Shown here piece by piece: positions 18,479 to 26,545 of a stretch of 64,000 bases of DNA. A program made the position numbers and the translations under genes. Below the pieces are notes generated by a model, which made no database searches, was not told the origin of the DNA, and was given only the letters and a program-made list of their open reading frames with translations. The stretch comes from Prado023 sp963747335. GTDB lineage: Bacteria > Actinomycetota > Actinomycetes > S36-B12 > CAIYMF01. The DNA lies in contig CAVVEV010000001.1 of the NCBI GenBank assembly GCA_963747335.1, positions 62,001 through 126,000 of the forward strand, in the 5' to 3' direction. Each line of letters opens with the position of its first letter. The first letter of the stretch is position 1.

Positions 18479-19059
18479 TCCGCGTGCGACGAGTTGTCGC
18501 CCTCGCAGCCCTGGGCGTGGTGCTCACCGGGATCGCTGGGTGCGGGGTCACCGTGCAGGAGGAGGCCCAGTCCCTTCCCAGCGGTGCCCTGCCGACGGTG
18601 GCGCCGACGCCGACGCCCAGCCCGACAGCGCAGGAGGCCACGGTCTACTTCGTGTCCGGCCCTGGGCTCGAGGGAGTGGCCGAGCCGGTCAGCGACCGCT
18701 CAGCAATCGGCGTGATGGCCGCCCTGGCCGCGGGCCCTCCGGTGGCGCGTCAGGCTGACCTGCGCTCGCTGCTCATGGACCCCCTGACCGGGATCCCGAT
18801 GCTGAAGGCCCTGTCTGAGGGCCCGAACGGCCTGGTGGTCCTGGAGAGGACGGATGCCTTCACCCTCCTGCCCGCCAACGACCAGGTGCTCCTCGTGGGT
18901 CAGGTGGTCGCCAGCCTGGATGACATCGGGCTGGGCAGCGTGATCATCGTCGACGAGGGGGGGAACCCCGTGCCACTGGCCCTCCCCGACGGTCGTGTCC
19001 TCGAGGGCCCGGCGACGGCGCTGGACTACGCGTCCCTGCTCATCGATCCTGAGGGCTGA
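18475..19059 (+). CDS. GerMN-like lipoprotein of the two-component operon
   Basis: A 194-residue lipoprotein: a lipobox LTGIAGC with Cys23, a proline/threonine-rich linker (TVAPTPTPSPT), then a domain beginning TVYFVSGPGLEGVAEPV. That domain resembles the GerMN fold found in LpqB-type proteins. It is far shorter than LpqB and lacks the C-terminal propeller, so it may be a reduced functional analogue or closer to CseA. It is probably anchored outside the membrane, where it could modulate the sensor kinase. GTGA overlap with the kinase gene supports this. Family assignment is moderate. Confidence 0.68.
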   Translation: MIRVRRVVALAALGVVLTGIAGCGVTVQEEAQSLPSGALPTVAPTPTPSPTAQEATVYFVSGPGLEGVAEPVSDRSAIGVMAALAAGPPVARQADLRSLLMDPLTGIPMLKALSEGPNGLVVLERTDAFTLLPANDQVLLVGQVVASLDDIGLGSVIIVDEGGNPVPLALPDGRVLEGPATALDYASLLIDPEG

Positions 19060-19068
19060 CACCGGGAC

Positions 19069-20400
19069 TCAGCGCGGGGATACCCGCATGAGCGCCGGTC
19101 GGTCCGGTCGGATCGTCACGAGCGGCAGCGCACGGACGGGCGGCCCTGTGGGCGCCAGTCGAGCGGCGCGGCAGACCATGGCCAGGCAGAGGACCGCCTC
19201 GGCATAGGCGAAGTCCCGGCCGATGCACATCCTGGGACCCGCCCCGAACGGGATGTAGGCGTTGCGGAGCCCGGACGCACCCTCCGCGGCGAGGAACCGA
19301 TCCGGGCGGAACTCCTCAGGCTCCTTCCAGGCCGCCGGGTGGCGGTGCACGAGCCACGGGCTGAGGATCAGCAGGGACCCGGCCGGGATGTGGGCGCCGC
19401 TGAGTTCCATCGCAGCCGTGGTGCTGCGGGTGATCAGCCACGCAGGGGGATGCAGCCGCATCGCCTCGTCGACCACAGCACGGGCGACGCGCAGCTGAGC
19501 GAGCAGGGACATGGTGATCACCGGAGCCCCCGCCGTGCCGTCCGGGAGGAGACCGGTGCGGGGGATCGACGCACCGAGGACGTCGTCGGCCTCCTGCGCC
19601 ACCCGGTCGGCGACCTCCGGGTGCGCCCCCAGCAGGACGAGTGCCCAGGTGAGCGCGGAGGCCACGGTCTCGTGTCCTGCCACCAGGAACGTCACGATCT
19701 CGTCGCGGATCTCGCGCCGGTCCAGGGTCGAGGCCTGGAGCATGTCGAGCATGTCGGGTGGGTTGCTCGGCCCCTGGGCGGCGCGCTGGGCCAGGATCGC
19801 CTCCACTGCGGCATCGAGCTCTGACAGCGCGCCGGCCATCCGGCGGTTGCCCGGTGTCGGGATCCAGGTCGGCAGACGCAGAGGCATGCGGGCCATGGCC
19901 ACGACCTCGCCCAGGGCGGTGAGGGTGGCCCTCGCGAGCCGGTCGGCCACCGGGCCGAGCTCGTGGCCGAACAGCGAGTCGCCGACCACCTCGAGGGCCA
20001 CCGTCATGACCTCGGCGTCGATGTCCACGACACCGCCGTCGCCGACCTCCCGCAGGCGCTCGACCAGTCCTGAAGCCGCGCGGGCGGTGTGCTCGGCCAC
20101 CCGCGGCAGGGTGTCGGCATGGAAGGCGGGCTGCAGGACACGGCGGTGCTCGCGCCAGAGTGGGTTGTTGCTGGTCAGCAGGCCCTGGCCCGTGACTCGC
20201 GACAGCGCGCGGTACTGGATGGTGTCCTTGGTGACGTCGCGCGACCTGCCCACGAGCACCATGCGGACGTCGTCGGGGTGGCTGACCATGTACGTCGGCG
20301 GTGACGGGATCGGGAACTGCACGACGTCGCCGTGCACGCGCCACTGCTCGGCGAGGAACGCCAGGGGGTCATCGCCGATGCGTCGGATCGCACGCAGCAT
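19069..20400 (-). CDS. Cytochrome P450
   Basis: A 443-residue P450 monooxygenase. Visible hallmarks are the I-helix oxygen-binding AGHETVASALTW, the ExxR motif in VVDEAMRLHP, the HPAAWKEPEEFRPDRF meander and the heme loop FGAGPRMCIG with ligand Cys392. The sequence pattern is closer to the CYP102/CYP4-like class than to soluble actinobacterial CYP105 types. The start is uncertain: ATG at 20400 leaves the domain short, while the frame stays open 60 bases upstream with a plausible APGPTGGD segment but no ATG, GTG or TTG. The gene follows the CBS gene on the same strand. The substrate is unknown and no redox partner gene is adjacent. Confidence 0.88.
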   Translation of the reverse strand: MLRAIRRIGDDPLAFLAEQWRVHGDVVQFPIPSPPTYMVSHPDDVRMVLVGRSRDVTKDTIQYRALSRVTGQGLLTSNNPLWREHRRVLQPAFHADTLPRVAEHTARAASGLVERLREVGDGGVVDIDAEVMTVALEVVGDSLFGHELGPVADRLARATLTALGEVVAMARMPLRLPTWIPTPGNRRMAGALSELDAAVEAILAQRAAQGPSNPPDMLDMLQASTLDRREIRDEIVTFLVAGHETVASALTWALVLLGAHPEVADRVAQEADDVLGASIPRTGLLPDGTAGAPVITMSLLAQLRVARAVVDEAMRLHPPAWLITRSTTAAMELSGAHIPAGSLLILSPWLVHRHPAAWKEPEEFRPDRFLAAEGASGLRNAYIPFGAGPRMCIGRDFAYAEAVLCLAMVCRAARLAPTGPPVRALPLVTIRPDRPALMRVSPR

Positions 20401-20467
20401 GTCCCCGCCGGTCGGGCCCGGGGCAGTGACCGGGGTCCGACCGTGCCGACGTGGGCTTTCGGGCAGG

Positions 20468-20929
20468 TCAGCGTCCCGTCGTGACGTAGTCCACGAGGGC
20501 GGAGCGCTCCCACTCGAGGTGCGAGATTCGAGCGGCCACGATGTCGCCGATGCTCACGATCCCCACCAGGGCGCCCTCGGAGACCACCGGGACGTGGCGG
20601 ATGCGCCCGGCGGTCATGACCGTCATCACCTCGTCGATCGAGGTGTCCGGGGTGCACGTGGTGACCTCACTGGTCATGATCTCAGCGACCTTGACCCGGT
20701 CGAGGTGGACCAGCCGGGACTCACGGAACGACGGCAGGCCACCGTCACTGCGCAACGCGCGCACGATGTCGCGCTCGGACACGATCCCGTCGATGTGCGC
20801 GCCATCGGCGGAGACGATCATCGCGCCGATGCGATGCTCGGCCAGGGCATCCACGAGCTCGGTCAGCGTCGCCTCCGGTGAGATGGTCGCGACCTGCGAG
20901 CCCTTCGCCTTGAGCACGTTCTTGATCAT
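20468..20929 (-). CDS. CBS-domain pair protein
   Basis: A 153-residue protein made of two CBS repeats: GAMIVSADGAHIDGIVSERD in the first and IRHVPVVSEGALVGIVSIGD in the second. Stand-alone CBS pairs bind adenosine nucleotides or S-adenosylmethionine and act as energy sensors. The ATG at 20929 is chosen because a full AGGAGGTACC ribosome site precedes it; the frame is open farther upstream without homology. The protein resembles the stress-associated CBS proteins of actinobacteria. It lies upstream of the P450 on the minus strand and diverges from the lysozyme gene. Confidence 0.88.
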   Translation of the reverse strand: MIKNVLKAKGSQVATISPEATLTELVDALAEHRIGAMIVSADGAHIDGIVSERDIVRALRSDGGLPSFRESRLVHLDRVKVAEIMTSEVTTCTPDTSIDEVMTVMTAGRIRHVPVVSEGALVGIVSIGDIVAARISHLEWERSALVDYVTTGR

Positions 20930-21146
20930 CGGTACCTCCTGTGGCGGACCGTCCTGCTGATGGGGCAACCGTAGTGGACGGTCCCGGTGCCTGAGAAGCA
21001 GGCTGTGGCGCCTTGCGCGTCGCAGTCCTGTCGCGGGCGATCGGGGATGCCATCCGCAGGTGTGGATGATGTCGGGCGCCCTCGGACATGGCCGGGCGTC
21101 CCGCCCGGGGCCTTTCATCCGAACGGCTGATCGGTGCCTCGCCGGC

Positions 21147-21175
21147 TGTGACCACGGCCCGTTCCGGGGCATACT
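21147..21175 (+). promoter_or_regulatory. Promoter of the lysozyme-like gene, apparently leaderless
   Basis: CATACT (21170-21175) as -10 and TGTGAC (21147-21152) as -35 are 17 bases apart. The -10 is 7 bases before the GTG at 21183, which suggests a leaderless transcript. Confidence 0.5.
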
Positions 21176-21182
21176 GGTGAAC

Positions 21183-22175
21183 GTGGGGGACGAGGACTAC
21201 GAGGTTGAGCGCCGCCTGCGCAGGGGCCGGCGCACGTTTGTCGTGGGCACCCTTGCCCTGGTCGGCGCCCTCGTCGTTGGCGGCGCCTGGGTGAATGCCC
21301 AGACTCCCGCTGCGGTCGCCCTGGCCCCGGTCTCGGCACAGCCCGCACCCGCGCTCAGCCAGCGCAGCGCGGACGCCCAGGCTGTGACGGATCGCCTGGC
21401 CCGGGCGTCGGGGCGGTCGATGGAGTCGCTGGCGGCCCAGATGCCCGGCGCCGTCGAGAACCCCCTGGAGTCCGAGGCGCCCACCGTGGCAGGGGCCCAG
21501 GCCGCGAGTGGTGAGTACGCCGACACCCTGGCCGCCCTTGACGAGGCCGAGAAGGCCGCTGCTGATCAGCTCGCGATGACCGAGGAGGAACTGGCCCAGG
21601 CCGAGAAGGACCGGGAGAAGGCGGCCAAGGACCTCGCGGCCGAGGAGGCGGAGGCAGCGAAGGCGATCGATGCAGCCATCGCCTCGGCCATCGCCGCCGC
21701 GCAGGCGCAGGCCGCGTACACGGTGCCCCTGGGCGGCGACTTCGGCGGAGCGGTGCCCACGGGGGGATCGACCAGCTCAGCGGAGGTGCTGGACCTCGTC
21801 CGGGCCAACTTCCCCGCTGATCAGGTGGGCAACGCCATGGCCGTGTCCCGCTGCGAGTCCGGGCACGGCAACCGGGTCAGCAAGCCCAACACGAACGGCT
21901 CCCGGGACTTCGGCGTGTTCCAGATCAACGATGGCGGGACCCTGCAGGCCGCCCTGCGCGCCGTCGGCGTGAGCTTCTCCGACATCACCGAGGCCCGCAA
22001 GAAGGCGTTGGACCCCGCCCTGAACGTCCGGATGGCGCGCGCGATCTGGGATTCCCGAGGCTGGCAGCCGTGGACGTGCGCCGCCAAGCTGAAGATCGTG
22101 TCGGGGCTCTACAAGAAGACCCCGGGGCCGATGGCGGGCAAGTTCGACGACTACGGGCGAGCGGCCAACGGCTAG
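21183..22175 (+). CDS. Exported transglycosylase/lysozyme-like protein with coiled coil
   Basis: A 330-residue exported protein. A membrane anchor or signal lies at about residues 17-40, then an alanine/glutamate-rich coiled coil (about 115-180, LAMTEEELAQAEKDREKAAK) and a C-terminal lysozyme-like SLT domain. The domain contains the catalytic-glutamate segment AVSRCESGHGNRV and GSRDFGVFQIND. It probably cleaves peptidoglycan glycan strands. GTG codons at 21177 and 21183 are both possible; the second fits the promoter spacing. It diverges from the CBS gene and converges on a small membrane protein. Confidence 0.82.
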   Translation: MGDEDYEVERRLRRGRRTFVVGTLALVGALVVGGAWVNAQTPAAVALAPVSAQPAPALSQRSADAQAVTDRLARASGRSMESLAAQMPGAVENPLESEAPTVAGAQAASGEYADTLAALDEAEKAAADQLAMTEEELAQAEKDREKAAKDLAAEEAEAAKAIDAAIASAIAAAQAQAAYTVPLGGDFGGAVPTGGSTSSAEVLDLVRANFPADQVGNAMAVSRCESGHGNRVSKPNTNGSRDFGVFQINDGGTLQAALRAVGVSFSDITEARKKALDPALNVRMARAIWDSRGWQPWTCAAKLKIVSGLYKKTPGPMAGKFDDYGRAANG

Positions 22176-22219
22176 AGCCAGCCACACCTGGACAGCCTGC
22201 GGTTGGTGTGTGGGGGCGG

Positions 22220-22689
22220 TCACTGCTCGTGCGCGGAGCGGCTGCGCACGGCGCCGGCGATCGCCAGCCCGAGCTGGACGAGGTACGCGACAAGCATCGC
22301 GACTCCGGCGACCGCGAAGACCGCCCGGGATGCCGCATCGTCGATCGCCCCTGCGGTCCAGGACGTGAGCGCGGTGTCGAGCGCGCCGCCGTCGGCCTCG
22401 TCGGGGACCGAGAGCGCGCCGACGAGGATCGCGACCCACAGCACCCAGCTGGCGACGACATAGCCGGAGCGGGTCGCCTTGCGCGCGCGGACCTCGCGAT
22501 CGCGGAGCGTGATGATCGGGGGATCAGCAGGGCGCTGATCATGAGGACGCCGAAGATGAGGCCGACCACGGACAGCCACCCGAGCTCCCCTCCGACGAGG
22601 CCGCGTCCGATGAAGAAGAAGGCGGGCAGCAGGACGGCGAGGACCCACTGGGCGACGTAGACGAACCCGCCGGACCCGGTGATGCGCAT
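22220..22689 (-). CDS. Small membrane protein, one frameshift
   Basis: A predicted 156-residue membrane protein once a missing base in the G5 run at 22518-22522 (C5 on the coding strand) is restored. Four hydrophobic segments are visible: VYVAQWVLAVLLPAFFFIG, LSVVGLIFGVLMISALLIP, VVASWVLWVAILVGALSV and AVAGVAMLVAYLVQLGLAI. I do not recognise the family. It lies 9 bases after rsgA on the same strand, so it is the third gene of an aroA-rsgA operon. The homopolymer location makes a sequencing error the likely cause of the break. Confidence 0.6.
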
Positions 22690-22698
22690 CTCACGATA

Positions 22699-23721
22699 TT
22701 AGGGCATTCCCGGCTCCGGGGGCCGGGTTGCCAGCAGGCGACGCAGCGACTCCAGCCGGGCGGGACCGGACTCGCCAGCCCCGCCTGACGCCGCGAATGC
22801 GTCGAGCGCGCAGTCCTGGGCGCCCTGAGTGTGCGGGCATCCACGTGGGCAGTCCTCCAGGGCACGGTCGAACTCCGAGAAGGCGTGCAGCACGCGGTCG
22901 GGGACCACGTGCGCCAGGCCGAACGAGCGCACGCCCGGGGTGTCGATGAGCCATCCGCCCTGTTCCAGGGGGATCGCGACCGCTTGGCTGGAGGTGTGCC
23001 GGCCTCGACCGGTGACCTCGTTGACGACTCCGGTCAGCCGGTCGGTGCCCGGGACCAGGGCGTTGACCAACGTGGACTTGCCCACGCCGGAGTGGCCGAC
23101 GAAGCACGTCACCCGGTCCACGAGCTGGCGGGTCAGCTCCGCCAGGCCCTCGGGATCGACGGACCCGTCCTCGGTCATCCCACAGACGACTGCCGGGACA
23201 GCAAGTGCGGCGTAGAGGTCCAGGAGGCTGGCGGGGTCGGCGAGGTCGGACTTGGTCAGGACCAGCAGGGGCGCCAGGCCAGCGTCGTAGGCGGCCACGA
23301 GGCAGCGATCGATGAGTCCGGGGCTCGGCTCGGGATTGGTCAGGGCGGTGACGATCGCGAGCTGCTCGGCGTTGGCGACGATGACCCGCTCGTCAGGGTC
23401 CGAGTCGTCGGCGGACCTGCGCAGTACCGTGGTGCGCTCCTCGATCCGGACCACTCGGGCGAGCCTGTCGGGGCCCCCGCGCATGTCCCCGGTCAGCCAG
23501 ACTGCATCGCCGACCACCACGGACTTTCGGCCCAGCTCCCGGGCCTTGACGGCGAAGATCGGCGTGTCCCCGTCATCGAGGATCGCAGTGAAGCGGCCGC
23601 GATCGACGGCGACGATGCGGCCGGGTGCCCCGGCCAGGTGCGAGGGACGGTCCTTGCTGCGCGGTCGTGACTTGCCCTTGCCGGGGCGGATCCGGACGTC
23701 GTCCTCGTCCCAGGTCCTCAC
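22699..23721 (-). CDS. rsgA: Ribosome small-subunit-dependent GTPase A
   Basis: A 340-residue circularly permuted GTPase that acts late in 30S maturation. It has an N-terminal OB-fold (RIVAVDRGRFTAIL), then permuted motifs: LTKSDL (G4), GHSGVGKSTLVNAL (G1, about residue 207) and DTPGVRSFG (G3). The C-terminal zinc finger follows with CPRGCPHTQGAQDC. The GTG at 23721 is chosen because it overlaps the aroA stop in a GTGA arrangement. The aroA-rsgA pair is common in actinobacteria. Confidence 0.93.
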   Translation of the reverse strand: MRTWDEDDVRIRPGKGKSRPRSKDRPSHLAGAPGRIVAVDRGRFTAILDDGDTPIFAVKARELGRKSVVVGDAVWLTGDMRGGPDRLARVVRIEERTTVLRRSADDSDPDERVIVANAEQLAIVTALTNPEPSPGLIDRCLVAAYDAGLAPLLVLTKSDLADPASLLDLYAALAVPAVVCGMTEDGSVDPEGLAELTRQLVDRVTCFVGHSGVGKSTLVNALVPGTDRLTGVVNEVTGRGRHTSSQAVAIPLEQGGWLIDTPGVRSFGLAHVVPDRVLHAFSEFDRALEDCPRGCPHTQGAQDCALDAFAASGGAGESGPARLESLRRLLATRPPEPGMP

Positions 23722-25013
23722 GTGTCCCCGCCGAGCATGTCCCGCCACAGGGTGGTGAAGCCCGGCAGGGTCTTGCGGGTGGTGTCCACGTCGACGATCC
23801 GAACGCCGGGCACCCGCAGGGCGATCACTGCTCCGGCCATGGCCATCCGATGGTCGTCGTAGGTCTGGATGTCCCCGCCGTGCAGGGGGGCGGGGGTGAT
23901 GCGCAGGGAGTTCTGCTTGGCCCGGACCCGCCCGCCCAACCTGTTGATCTCGGTGGACAGCGCCTCCAGCCGGTCGGTCTCATGCCCGCGGAGGTGACCG
24001 ATCCCGCGAAGGCGGCTGGGAGTGCTCGCCAGTGCGGCGACCGCGGCCACCACGGGGGTCAGCTCACCCACGTCGCGCAAGTTGATGTCGATGCCGCTGA
24101 CCTGCTCCGGACCGGTGAGGGTCAGACCCTTGCCCGTGAGCTCCGTGGTGGCGCCCATCTCGGTGAGGATCTCGCGCAGGTGGGCGCCGGCCTGGGTGGT
24201 CGATGCGGGCCAGCTGGGGATCGTCACGGTGCCGCCGGTGACCATGGCTGCTGCCAGGAACGGCGCGGCGTTGGACAGGTCGGGCTCGATGCTGCGGTCG
24301 ACCGACGTGATCGGCCCCGGGGTCACCACCCAGCGTGCGTCGGTCGGGTCCTCGAGGGACACGGTGACCTCGACCCCGGACTCGCGCAGCATCTGCACGG
24401 TCATGTCCACGTGCGGCAGGGAGGGCAGGGGCTGGCCCTTGTGGCGCAGGTCCAGACCCTCATCGAATCGGGCGGCCCCCAACAGCAGGGCGCTCACGTA
24501 CTGGCTCGACGCGCTGGCATCCATGGTCACCCTGCCACCGGGGACGGCCCCGGCCCCCCGCACGGTGAAGGGAAGGCTGTTGCGGCCATCGTCGGCGATC
24601 GTGACGCCCAGGGTCTCCAGTGCGTCCAGGATCGAGGCCATCGGCCGCATCCGGGCTCGGGGGTCGCCGTCGAAGCGGATATCGCCCTTGGCCAGACCGG
24701 CCACGACCGGCAGGAACCGCATGACCGTGCCCGCCAGCCCGCAATCGACATGGGCGGGGCCCTTCAGGGTGCCCGGCTGCACGTGCCAGTCGTCGCCGCT
24801 GGATGAGATCTCCGTGCCCAGGGCCCGCAGGCCCGCCATCATGAGCTTGGTGTCACGGGCCTTGAGCGCTCCGGTGATCGTGCTCGGACCGTCGGCCAGC
24901 GCTGAGAGCACCAGGGCGCGATTGGTCTGCGACTTGCTACCGGGGATCCTCACCTTGGCGCGCACGGGTCCCTCGGCCACGGGTGCTGGCCACGGATCCT
25001 CCTCAGCAGGCAC
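23718..25013 (-). CDS. aroA: 3-phosphoshikimate 1-carboxyvinyltransferase (EPSP synthase)
   Basis: A 431-residue enzyme of the shikimate pathway, joining phosphoenolpyruvate to shikimate-3-phosphate. Family motifs: PGSKSQTNRALVLSALADG near the N-terminus, GLAGTVMRFLPVVAGL, RARMRPM, DASASSQYVSALLL and the C-terminal YDDHRMAMAGAVIAL and KTLPGFTTLW. The GTG at 25013 fits the expected length; the frame is open beyond it. It heads the minus-strand operon with rsgA and diverges from the SRAP gene, with only 37 bases between the two starts. Confidence 0.95.
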   Translation of the reverse strand: MPAEEDPWPAPVAEGPVRAKVRIPGSKSQTNRALVLSALADGPSTITGALKARDTKLMMAGLRALGTEISSSGDDWHVQPGTLKGPAHVDCGLAGTVMRFLPVVAGLAKGDIRFDGDPRARMRPMASILDALETLGVTIADDGRNSLPFTVRGAGAVPGGRVTMDASASSQYVSALLLGAARFDEGLDLRHKGQPLPSLPHVDMTVQMLRESGVEVTVSLEDPTDARWVVTPGPITSVDRSIEPDLSNAAPFLAAAMVTGGTVTIPSWPASTTQAGAHLREILTEMGATTELTGKGLTLTGPEQVSGIDINLRDVGELTPVVAAVAALASTPSRLRGIGHLRGHETDRLEALSTEINRLGGRVRAKQNSLRITPAPLHGGDIQTYDDHRMAMAGAVIALRVPGVRIVDVDTTRKTLPGFTTLWRDMLGGDT

Positions 25014-25050
25014 GCGCGGCAGCCTATCGGACTGTGGCAGGCTGCATGGT

Positions 25051-25797
25051 GTGTGCGGACGATACGCGGCGGCCAAGGACACGGCCACTCTCGTGGAGGA
25101 GTTCCAGGTCGAGACCGTGATCGACTCCGCTCCGGCGCCCAACTACAACGTGGCCCCCACCAACCAGGTGGCGTTCGTCGTCGACAGGCCCGTCGACGTG
25201 CCCGATGAGGGGGAAACAGGGCTGCAGCGGCAGCTGCGCGTCGCCCGCTGGGGGTTGGTTCCCTCGTGGGCGAAGGACCCCAAGATCGGTGCCCGGATGA
25301 TCAACGCTCGCTGGGAGAACGCCGCAGAGAAGCCTGCGTTCCGAGCCGCGTTCGCCAAGCGCCGCTGCCTCATCCCCGCCGACGGATACTTCGAGTGGTA
25401 CCTGCCCTCTGGTGGCATGCCCGGCGCCGCCAAGCCTGTGAAGCAGCCCTACTTCATCCATCGCGCCGACGGTGCGGGTCTCGCCCTGGCGGGGCTGTAC
25501 GAGTTCTGGCGTCCCTCTGCCGACCAGGAGTGGCTGGTGACCGTCACGGTGCTCACCACGGACTCGCTGGGGCCGCTGGCGGCGATCCATGAGCGGATGC
25601 CGGTGCTGATCGAGCCGTCCGGCTACTCGAGGTGGCTCGATCCCGGTGTGGCCGTCGATTCGGCCTTCGACGCAACGCTGCCACTTGACCTGCTCACCGC
25701 CTATCCGGTGAGCACGGCCGTGAACGCCGTGCGCAACAACTCCCCGGAGCTCCTGGATCCCCTCCCCGCTGAGCCTGCGCTGGGCGAGCTGTCGTGA
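25051..25797 (+). CDS. SOS response-associated peptidase (SRAP/YedK, HMCES-type)
   Basis: A 248-residue protein that crosslinks to abasic sites in single-stranded DNA and shields them. The start at 25051 (GTG) puts the catalytic cysteine at position 2 (MCGRYAAAK), which the mechanism requires. Other family motifs are PNYNVAPTNQ, RWGLVPSWAKD, NARWENAAEKPAFRAAF, CLIPADGYFEW and the histidine in AIHERMPVLI. A degenerate CAGGCT box 7 bases upstream of the GTG suggests leaderless expression. Its end overlaps the next hydrolase gene by 4 bases. Confidence 0.92.
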   Translation: MCGRYAAAKDTATLVEEFQVETVIDSAPAPNYNVAPTNQVAFVVDRPVDVPDEGETGLQRQLRVARWGLVPSWAKDPKIGARMINARWENAAEKPAFRAAFAKRRCLIPADGYFEWYLPSGGMPGAAKPVKQPYFIHRADGAGLALAGLYEFWRPSADQEWLVTVTVLTTDSLGPLAAIHERMPVLIEPSGYSRWLDPGVAVDSAFDATLPLDLLTAYPVSTAVNAVRNNSPELLDPLPAEPALGELS

Positions 25798-26492
25798 CGA
25801 CCGTCTGGGACATCGAGACCCCGTCGGGACTGGCCCGGGCGCACGTGCACGCCGTCCCGCACGGTCGTCCACGGGCCTCGCTCGTGCTCGGCCACGGTGT
25901 CGGTCGCGGCGTGGACTCGATCGACCTGGTGGCGATCGCAGAGGCCCTTCCTGATGACGGCATCGAGGTTGTCCTGGTCGAGCAGCCGTGGCGGGTTGCG
26001 GGCCGCCGCCTGGGGGGTGCCGCGAGCACTCTGGACCGGGCCTGGGTCGCGTGCGTGAGGGACCTGCGCTCGCGCGGGATCGGGAGCAAGCGCCTCGTCG
26101 CCGGCGGCCGGAGCGCCGGAGCACGCGTGGCGTGCCGCACCGTGGGCGAGGTGGAGCCGGCCGCGCTGCTCCTGCTCGCCTACCCGCTGCACCCGGCCAG
26201 GCGCACCACCGTGACCGGTCCGGCTCCGACCCGGTTGCCGGAGCTGGTCGAGGCGGCCCGAATGGTGCCCTGCGTCGTCGTCCAGGGGACGCGCGACAGC
26301 CTCGGGACGCCGGGGGAGATCGCGCTGGGGCTTGCCGAGGAGGACGTCTCAGCGCGGGTGGTGCCGGTCGTCGCCGCGGACCACTCCTTCCAAGTGCCCT
26401 CCCGCGCGCAGACCACTACCGACGAGGCGCTGGTCATGGTGGTACGAGCGGCGCGATCGACGGCCCTGAGGATCGTGGACGGCCACTACTGA
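25794..26492 (+). CDS. Small alpha/beta hydrolase (KANL3/Tex30-like)
   Basis: A 232-residue alpha/beta-fold protein of the type seen in KANL3/Tex30-like domains. LGHGVGRGVDSID forms the oxyanion region, LVAGGRSAGARVACRT the nucleophile elbow with its serine, and VAADHSFQVP the histidine. Dienelactone hydrolase is the nearest classical fold. Substrate is unknown. The GTG start overlaps the SRAP stop in a GTGA arrangement, so the two are translationally coupled, but no functional link is established. Confidence 0.72.
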   Translation: MTTVWDIETPSGLARAHVHAVPHGRPRASLVLGHGVGRGVDSIDLVAIAEALPDDGIEVVLVEQPWRVAGRRLGGAASTLDRAWVACVRDLRSRGIGSKRLVAGGRSAGARVACRTVGEVEPAALLLLAYPLHPARRTTVTGPAPTRLPELVEAARMVPCVVVQGTRDSLGTPGEIALGLAEEDVSARVVPVVAADHSFQVPSRAQTTTDEALVMVVRAARSTALRIVDGHY

Positions 26493-26545
26493 CGCGCTCG
26501 GGGACTGTTGGCTCGTCACGCGGACCTGCGCCCGGACACGGCAGG

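Noticed and set aside
20930..21182. Cyclic-di-AMP (ydaO) riboswitch before the lysozyme-like gene
   Set aside because: The conserved core segments were not found, and the gene seems leaderless, which leaves no RNA leader.
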